A DNA stretch of 17,918 bases, taken from the NCBI GenBank assembly GCA_017999075.1, contig JAGOBX010000014.1, positions 1-17,918 of the forward strand. The letters run 5' to 3'. Positions within the stretch are counted from its first letter, which is position 1. Each line of letters opens with the position of its first letter. This document shows positions 13,931 through 17,918 of the stretch, piece after piece. The notes beneath the pieces are model-generated. The model saw only the letters and a list, made by a program, of their open reading frames with translations, ran no database searches and was not told the DNA's origin. Source of the stretch: Candidatus Babelota bacterium. Its GTDB lineage: Bacteria; JAGOBX01. A program made the translations under genes and the position numbers.

Positions 13931-16546
13931 ATGCAGATGGTTGAAAAAATACGCGTTTCTAATGGGATATTTTGGATAGGAATAGAAGAAGCTGATTTAT
14001 ATATTTTGTGCGGTTGTCCTGCTGACAGCGTTAAACATTTAATGAAAAAAGGATTAATTGTAACTAAAGAAAAAAGCGGTGTTTTATGGGAAACAGGACC
14101 TAATGCAATTCTGCTTTCAGACATAGCAATTCAGAACGGAAGTTTTTCAAATCTTGCTGAATTTCCAGTTTTACAAATGTTGTACCGTCAGGGAATGATA
14201 TTGCCGAACCATCCGAATAATAAAGGGAATAAACCTGTTTTAATTGGTTCGAAACAGCAGGTTTATAGCCAGATGCAATATATATATAGAGGAAATTACG
14301 GATTTATCAGCGTCGAAGAATTGATGGAAAACGGGGTATCTTCTGATTTAGCTCAAGAACTTTACAGGATGAAACTCAAGTTTGCTTTTGGTAAAATTTC
14401 TAAAAGCGAAGAATTGCTTGATAAAATTATTATAGACAAAGATGAAGTTGAAATTAAAAATAACGTTTTTATTAAAAGAATTGAAGTAAATGTTTTTAAA
14501 ATAAGATACAAGAATGAATCTGTTGAAATTGATTTGAATCTTAAGGAAAATGAAAAATATGAAAGCCCGTTTAAACTTGGCTCATATTGTCCGAACCGTG
14601 AATATTTTGCCGTAATACATTCCGGTGAAGGAGACGGCTGGGATACTGATCGTCCTGCTATGGCAAGCATACTTATGTATCAGGGCAGATATTATTTGAT
14701 TGACTGCGGGCCTAATATTGATTATACATTGAACCAGCTTGGGATTAGTGTTTCAGAGATTGAAGGAATTTTTCATACTCATTGCCACGATGACCATTTC
14801 AATGGACTGACATCGTTAATAAGAGCAGACCATAAAATTAAATATTTCGCCGAATCTTCAGTAAGAGCTACTGTGAAAAAAAAATTATCGGCATTGATTT
14901 CAAAAAGCGAAACAGAATTTGAAAATTTTTTTGATATTGTAGATTTAAAATTAAATGAATGGAATGATATAAATTCTCTTGAAGTTCAGCCTGTGATTTC
15001 ACCTCATCCTGTTGAAACCACGATTTTGTTTTTTAGAACTCCTGACGGATCAGGATATAAAACATACGCGCATCTTGCAGATATAACGGATTTAAATATT
15101 TTGAGCAAAATGATAACCGCTGAAAAATCGGGTATTGGAATAAATCAGAATATGTTCGATACGGTTAAAGAAGTGTATTTGAGAGAATGTGATTTGAAAA
15201 AAGTGGATATAGGCGGCGGTTTAATACATGGCAATGCGCTTGATTTTAAAAGTGACAGTTCGAAAAAAATCATACTTGCCCACACGTCTCTTGAATTAAA
15301 TTCCAGTCAAAAAGAAATAGGATCAAGCGCTTCATTCGGGATGATAGATTCTTTGATAGACAATTATAGTGAATACGACAGACTTCAAGCTTATAGATAT
15401 TTAGTAGCCATTTTTCCTGATGTTGAAAAATATAAGATTGATATACTTTTGAATAATAAAATCAATGTGTTTAATCCCGGAACAATTATAATGAAAACCA
15501 ATGAATGTCAAAATTGTATTTTTTTATTGCTTTCCGGGAATGTAGAATTGATTTTTGAAGATACTAAATCAATCAGAACATTATCTCCTGGAAGTTTTAT
15601 AGGAAACATATTTCATTATGATTTAGGTCAGTTTAATAAGACTTACCGTTCTGTCAGTTATGTTAAAACTTTAAATATACCGTTAGAATTATTTGAAAAG
15701 TTTGTTGATAAAAATTGTTTAATTCCGAAAATGAAAAATATTAATGAAATTATTAATTTTATGAATAACGTGTATTTGTTCGGTGATTCGCTTTCATATC
15801 CTGTTCAAAACCGCATAGCTGATAAAATGATTTTAAAAAAATATCCGAAAGGATATAAATTCTCAATGGTTAATGTGAAAGAATTGTATTTGTTGAAAAA
15901 TGGAAAAGTCAAAATACATATTAATGGGTATAATATTGAAACAATTGAGAAAGGAGGATTTTGGAATGAAAGCATAGTTCTTTTCGGAATAATAAATATT
16001 TTTTGCGCTGAAACTGCTGAAGAATCTGAAATATATTCAATAAACGAACAGGTTCTTTCGGATATTCCTGTAATCAGATGGAAAATGATGGAAGAATATG
16101 ACAGAAGATTGAAAAAAATATTAAATATACCTGATATATATTCCAATTTTTTTAAGTGGGATGAAGCTTATTCCACAGGAAATTCTCTTATGGACGACCA
16201 GCATAAAAAATTGATTTTTCAGGCAGGTGAAATTTCAGAATCTATGCTGTCTTCAAAGTTGGACTATAATTCTTTACGAATATCTAAACTATTGAATTTT
16301 TTAATTGATTATACGAAAACACATTTTTCCGATGAAGAACAGCTTATGGAAAAATATAAATTTCCTGAATATAAGGAACACTGCAAAAAACATATTGAAT
16401 TGATAAGCACTGTTAATAAATTCGCTGAAAAATTTGATAAGAATGATATATCAATCGGTATAGAATTTTTGACTTTTTTAAAAGCATGGATTATTGATCA
16501 TATAATCAATGATGATAGGAAATATTCTAAATTTTTAAAAAATTAA
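13931..16546 (+). CDS. Multidomain protein: conserved N-terminal region, metallo-beta-lactamase fold, two cNMP-binding-like domains, C-terminal bacteriohemerythrin
   Basis: The 871-residue soluble protein carries several modules. Residues 1-230 form a conserved-looking region (ILCGCPADSVKHLMKKG, ETGPNAILLSD, LYRQGMILPNHPNN). The MBL domain (about 230-440) has HCHDDH at 284-289 and further likely ligands H359, D384 and H433, so a di-metal hydrolase site looks intact. Two jelly-roll cNMP-binding-like domains follow (about 500-600 and 635-725). Their phosphate-binding cassettes look incomplete: N559 where a Glu is expected in the first, and no Arg near CAET 692-695 in the second. The C-terminal bacteriohemerythrin (about 740-871) has the full di-iron ligand set: H758, H798, E802, H817, H821, H857 and D862. 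This suggests O2 or redox sensing coupled to a hydrolase. The substrate is unknown. The ATG is supported by GGGGAGG 8 nt upstream. I have a general memory of related fusions in other bacteria, so the architecture may not be new. Confidence 0.85.
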   Translation: MQMVEKIRVSNGIFWIGIEEADLYILCGCPADSVKHLMKKGLIVTKEKSGVLWETGPNAILLSDIAIQNGSFSNLAEFPVLQMLYRQGMILPNHPNNKGNKPVLIGSKQQVYSQMQYIYRGNYGFISVEELMENGVSSDLAQELYRMKLKFAFGKISKSEELLDKIIIDKDEVEIKNNVFIKRIEVNVFKIRYKNESVEIDLNLKENEKYESPFKLGSYCPNREYFAVIHSGEGDGWDTDRPAMASILMYQGRYYLIDCGPNIDYTLNQLGISVSEIEGIFHTHCHDDHFNGLTSLIRADHKIKYFAESSVRATVKKKLSALISKSETEFENFFDIVDLKLNEWNDINSLEVQPVISPHPVETTILFFRTPDGSGYKTYAHLADITDLNILSKMITAEKSGIGINQNMFDTVKEVYLRECDLKKVDIGGGLIHGNALDFKSDSSKKIILAHTSLELNSSQKEIGSSASFGMIDSLIDNYSEYDRLQAYRYLVAIFPDVEKYKIDILLNNKINVFNPGTIIMKTNECQNCIFLLLSGNVELIFEDTKSIRTLSPGSFIGNIFHYDLGQFNKTYRSVSYVKTLNIPLELFEKFVDKNCLIPKMKNINEIINFMNNVYLFGDSLSYPVQNRIADKMILKKYPKGYKFSMVNVKELYLLKNGKVKIHINGYNIETIEKGGFWNESIVLFGIINIFCAETAEESEIYSINEQVLSDIPVIRWKMMEEYDRRLKKILNIPDIYSNFFKWDEAYSTGNSLMDDQHKKLIFQAGEISESMLSSKLDYNSLRISKLLNFLIDYTKTHFSDEEQLMEKYKFPEYKEHCKKHIELISTVNKFAEKFDKNDISIGIEFLTFLKAWIIDHIINDDRKYSKFLKN

Positions 16547-16568
16547 GTTTTAAAATAATGAGGATAAA

Positions 16569-16985
16569 ATGCAGAAAAAACGCGATTATTTGTTGAAATA
16601 CTGGATGAGATATTACTTAAACATAGATGAACTGGGAGATGTCACTATTCGAACCGAATTTATTTCAAAAAAATATCCTGATATTAAATATGATATAAGT
16701 TTGTTAAATGATGATAAACTTGTAGTTTTACTCCCTGCACGTCCGGCAAATAAAATATTGAAAAAGTTTCCTGAAATTGTTAGTGAAGAATCTAATTCTG
16801 ATGAAGGAATTAAATTGAGTTTTAACGAAGAAAAATTGGAAGAACTTGCTTCTGATTTAAAAATAGTTGAGAAAAAATTTCCTCCGGATAAAGAACTTGT
16901 TGAAAGGTTTTTAAATTATCATAATAAAAAAATAGAAATGAAGAAGAAAAGAAAAAAATATTCTAAAAAAAACGGCGGAAAATAA
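16569..16985 (+). CDS. Small lysine-rich hypothetical protein
   Basis: I do not recognise this 138-residue protein. It has no signal peptide, membrane segment or metal motif. The first 95 residues look like a mixed alpha/beta fold (WMRYYLNIDELGDVTIRTEF, then a DKLVVLLPARPANKILKKF segment). The rest is helical and the tail is strongly basic (KKIEMKKKRKKYSKKNGGK), which could bind nucleic acid or acidic lipid. AGGA at 16561-16564 lies 4 nt before the ATG. The gene starts 22 nt after the hemerythrin fusion on the same strand, so co-transcription is likely. Coding character is supported by the ribosome binding site, the ATG start, and codon use like the neighbours. The function cannot be inferred. 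Confidence 0.7.
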   Translation: MQKKRDYLLKYWMRYYLNIDELGDVTIRTEFISKKYPDIKYDISLLNDDKLVVLLPARPANKILKKFPEIVSEESNSDEGIKLSFNEEKLEELASDLKIVEKKFPPDKELVERFLNYHNKKIEMKKKRKKYSKKNGGK

Positions 16986-17043
16986 ATCAAAATTTTTTTT
17001 GGAATTTTTTTAAAAATAAATATTTTTTTAATATAAAAACGAA

Positions 17044-17918
17044 ATGAATGAGTTATCTATTATAAAATATATATCTAAACTGAAATCAGCTCAGGTCGGC
17101 GGAAATATTTTTTTTCAAAAAAGTTGTGCCGATAATAAGACAAGAGGCAGTTACGGAATCGGCGATGATTGTGCCGATAATAAGACAAAAGGCAGTTACG
17201 GAATCGGCGATGATTGCGCCGATAATAAGACAAGAGGCAGTTATGGAATCGGCGATGATTGCGCCGATAATAAGACAAGAGGCAGTTATGGAATCGGCGA
17301 TGATTGCGCCGTGATACCTTTTTCAAAACAAGAATCTATTTTAGTAACCACAGATTCGTTGATAGAAAACGTTCATTTTAATTTGGAATGGATTTCGTTA
17401 TATGAACTGGGATGTAAATCCGTACTGGTGAATATAAGCGATATATTATCTTGCGGAGGTGTTCCTGAATATTTGTTTTTATCAATAAATGTTCCAAAGC
17501 GTTTAAATAAACTTGAAAAGTTATTTAATGGAATAGACTTCGTATGCAGAAAATACGGCATTAAAATATTGGGAGGAGATACTACTTCTTCAAAAAATGA
17601 TTTGTGCATAACAGTGACTTTAATGGGAAAAGTTAAAAATGAAAATATATTATACAGACATTTTTCCCGACCTGGAGAATTGATTTGTGTAACAGGTTTT
17701 GTAGGATTATCAGGAACAGGTTTTTATGTTTTGAAAGACAAATTGAATAAAAACCAATACAAAGAATCTGTTAGACATCATTTGGTTCCTGGAATTTTGT
17801 CTTTAAAAGATGCTAAAATATTATCCGAAAATGCAGGTTCGTCTATGGATAACAGTGATGGACTGTATTCTTCATTGTGGTATATGCTTGAAAAAAACAA
17901 TAATGTGTGTATAATTAA
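17044..17918 (+). CDS. thiL: Thiamine-monophosphate kinase, 3' end outside window, with a four-copy internal repeat
   Basis: ThiL phosphorylates thiamine monophosphate to thiamine diphosphate, the active cofactor, in the cytoplasm. The frame runs from the ATG at 17044 to the window edge (291 codons seen). Diagnostic motifs are GIGDDCAVIPF (83-93 in the last repeat copy), TTDSLIENVHF around D104, VNISDILSCGGVP, GGDTT with D179, VTGFVGLSGTG and DNSDGL with D272. The clear oddity is residues 29-88. Four 15-residue copies of ADNKTRGSYGIGDDC stand in tandem, so the metal- and ATP-binding GIGDD motif, normally present once near residues 25-40, occurs four times. Only the last copy joins directly to the normal downstream AVIPF sequence. 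The start has no clear Shine-Dalgarno sequence and an in-frame stop lies at 17029-17031, so no earlier start is possible. No TPP riboswitch or other thi genes are visible. The fold is otherwise normal for the family. Confidence 0.93.
   Translation, partial: MNELSIIKYISKLKSAQVGGNIFFQKSCADNKTRGSYGIGDDCADNKTKGSYGIGDDCADNKTRGSYGIGDDCADNKTRGSYGIGDDCAVIPFSKQESILVTTDSLIENVHFNLEWISLYELGCKSVLVNISDILSCGGVPEYLFLSINVPKRLNKLEKLFNGIDFVCRKYGIKILGGDTTSSKNDLCITVTLMGKVKNENILYRHFSRPGELICVTGFVGLSGTGFYVLKDKLNKNQYKESVRHHLVPGILSLKDAKILSENAGSSMDNSDGLYSSLWYMLEKNNNVCII
17128..17307 (+). repeat. Four tandem 45-bp repeats inside thiL
   Basis: The four units run 17128-17172, 17173-17217, 17218-17262 and 17263-17307, with a partial GCC after the last. 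All are exactly 45 bp and in frame. Units 3 and 4 are identical. Unit 1 differs from them by TAC for TAT and a final TGT for TGC, and unit 2 by AAA for AGA and TAC for TAT. The array is flanked by TGTGCC at its start and TGCGCC at its end, so a 6-nt near-identity may have seeded the first duplication. At the junctions ATCGGC...GCCGAT forms an inverted repeat, extending to a 7-bp stem with a 7-nt loop where the Cys codon is TGC. The unit is about 47% G+C, above the window average. Confidence 0.97.

Noticed and set aside
17128-17307. CRISPR array
   Set aside because: The 45-bp units are contiguous with no unique spacers, they are coding and in frame with ThiL, and no cas genes are present.
17075-17326. 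Open frame on the minus strand, and another on the plus strand, across the thiL repeats, with repeated RRNHRRF-type units
   Set aside because: A 45-bp repeat without stops in a given frame stays open through every copy. The real frame is thiL, which continues into conserved kinase motifs.

Overview
The window is about 18 kb of AT-rich bacterial DNA (roughly 30% G+C by eye), densely coded, with short intergenic gaps full of A/T homopolymers. Housekeeping genes (tex, proB, obgE, a CBS-type family II pyrophosphatase, thiL) are mixed with accessory genes. No tRNA, rRNA, CRISPR array, transposase or phage gene is visible. I cannot name the taxon from sequence alone. The MBL / cNMP-like / bacteriohemerythrin fusion and the lack of familiar synteny suggest an uncultivated, possibly oxygen-sensing, low-GC lineage.

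Layout. Positions 2-1135 (+) hold the C-terminal part of a Tex transcription accessory protein, cut by the window edge. It converges on a minus-strand block: ppaC (5398-3746), obgE (3586-2294) and proB (2316-1174). obgE and proB overlap. A consensus-like promoter precedes ppaC. Next, also on the minus strand, is a translationally coupled pair: a GT39/ArnT-like membrane glycosyltransferase (10102-7850) overlapping by 14 nt an unrecognised 797-residue soluble protein (7863-5470) that looks like an alpha-helical toroid. Upstream of them, again on the minus strand, are a DEDDh 3'-5' exonuclease with unknown flanking regions (12516-10885) and a PHP-domain phosphoesterase (10855-10211). A divergent intergenic region of about 200 nt leads to plus-strand genes: an acyltransferase-3 membrane protein (12729-13814), an 871-residue multidomain MBL / two cNMP-fold / bacteriohemerythrin protein (13931-16546), a small lysine-rich hypothetical protein (16569-16985), and a 3'-truncated thiL (17044 to the window end).

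Most unusual features. (1) Near its 5' end thiL carries four tandem, in-frame copies of a 45-bp unit. Each copy encodes the conserved GIGDD metal/ATP-binding motif of thiamine-monophosphate kinase, so the motif occurs four times in one reading frame. (2) The multidomain hemerythrin gene has a very strong Shine-Dalgarno sequence held inside a perfect 5-bp hairpin with a GGGG loop, which suggests control of translation. (3) The membrane glycosyltransferase and its coupled unknown partner look like a small glycan or cell-envelope module that I cannot assign to a described pathway.

How the genes work together. The housekeeping genes serve translation and ribosome assembly (obgE), proline synthesis (proB), pyrophosphate removal (ppaC) and thiamine diphosphate synthesis (thiL). 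The glycosyltransferase pair and the acyltransferase plausibly modify surface polysaccharide. The hemerythrin fusion is plausibly an oxygen- or redox-responsive hydrolase. These last two roles are inference.
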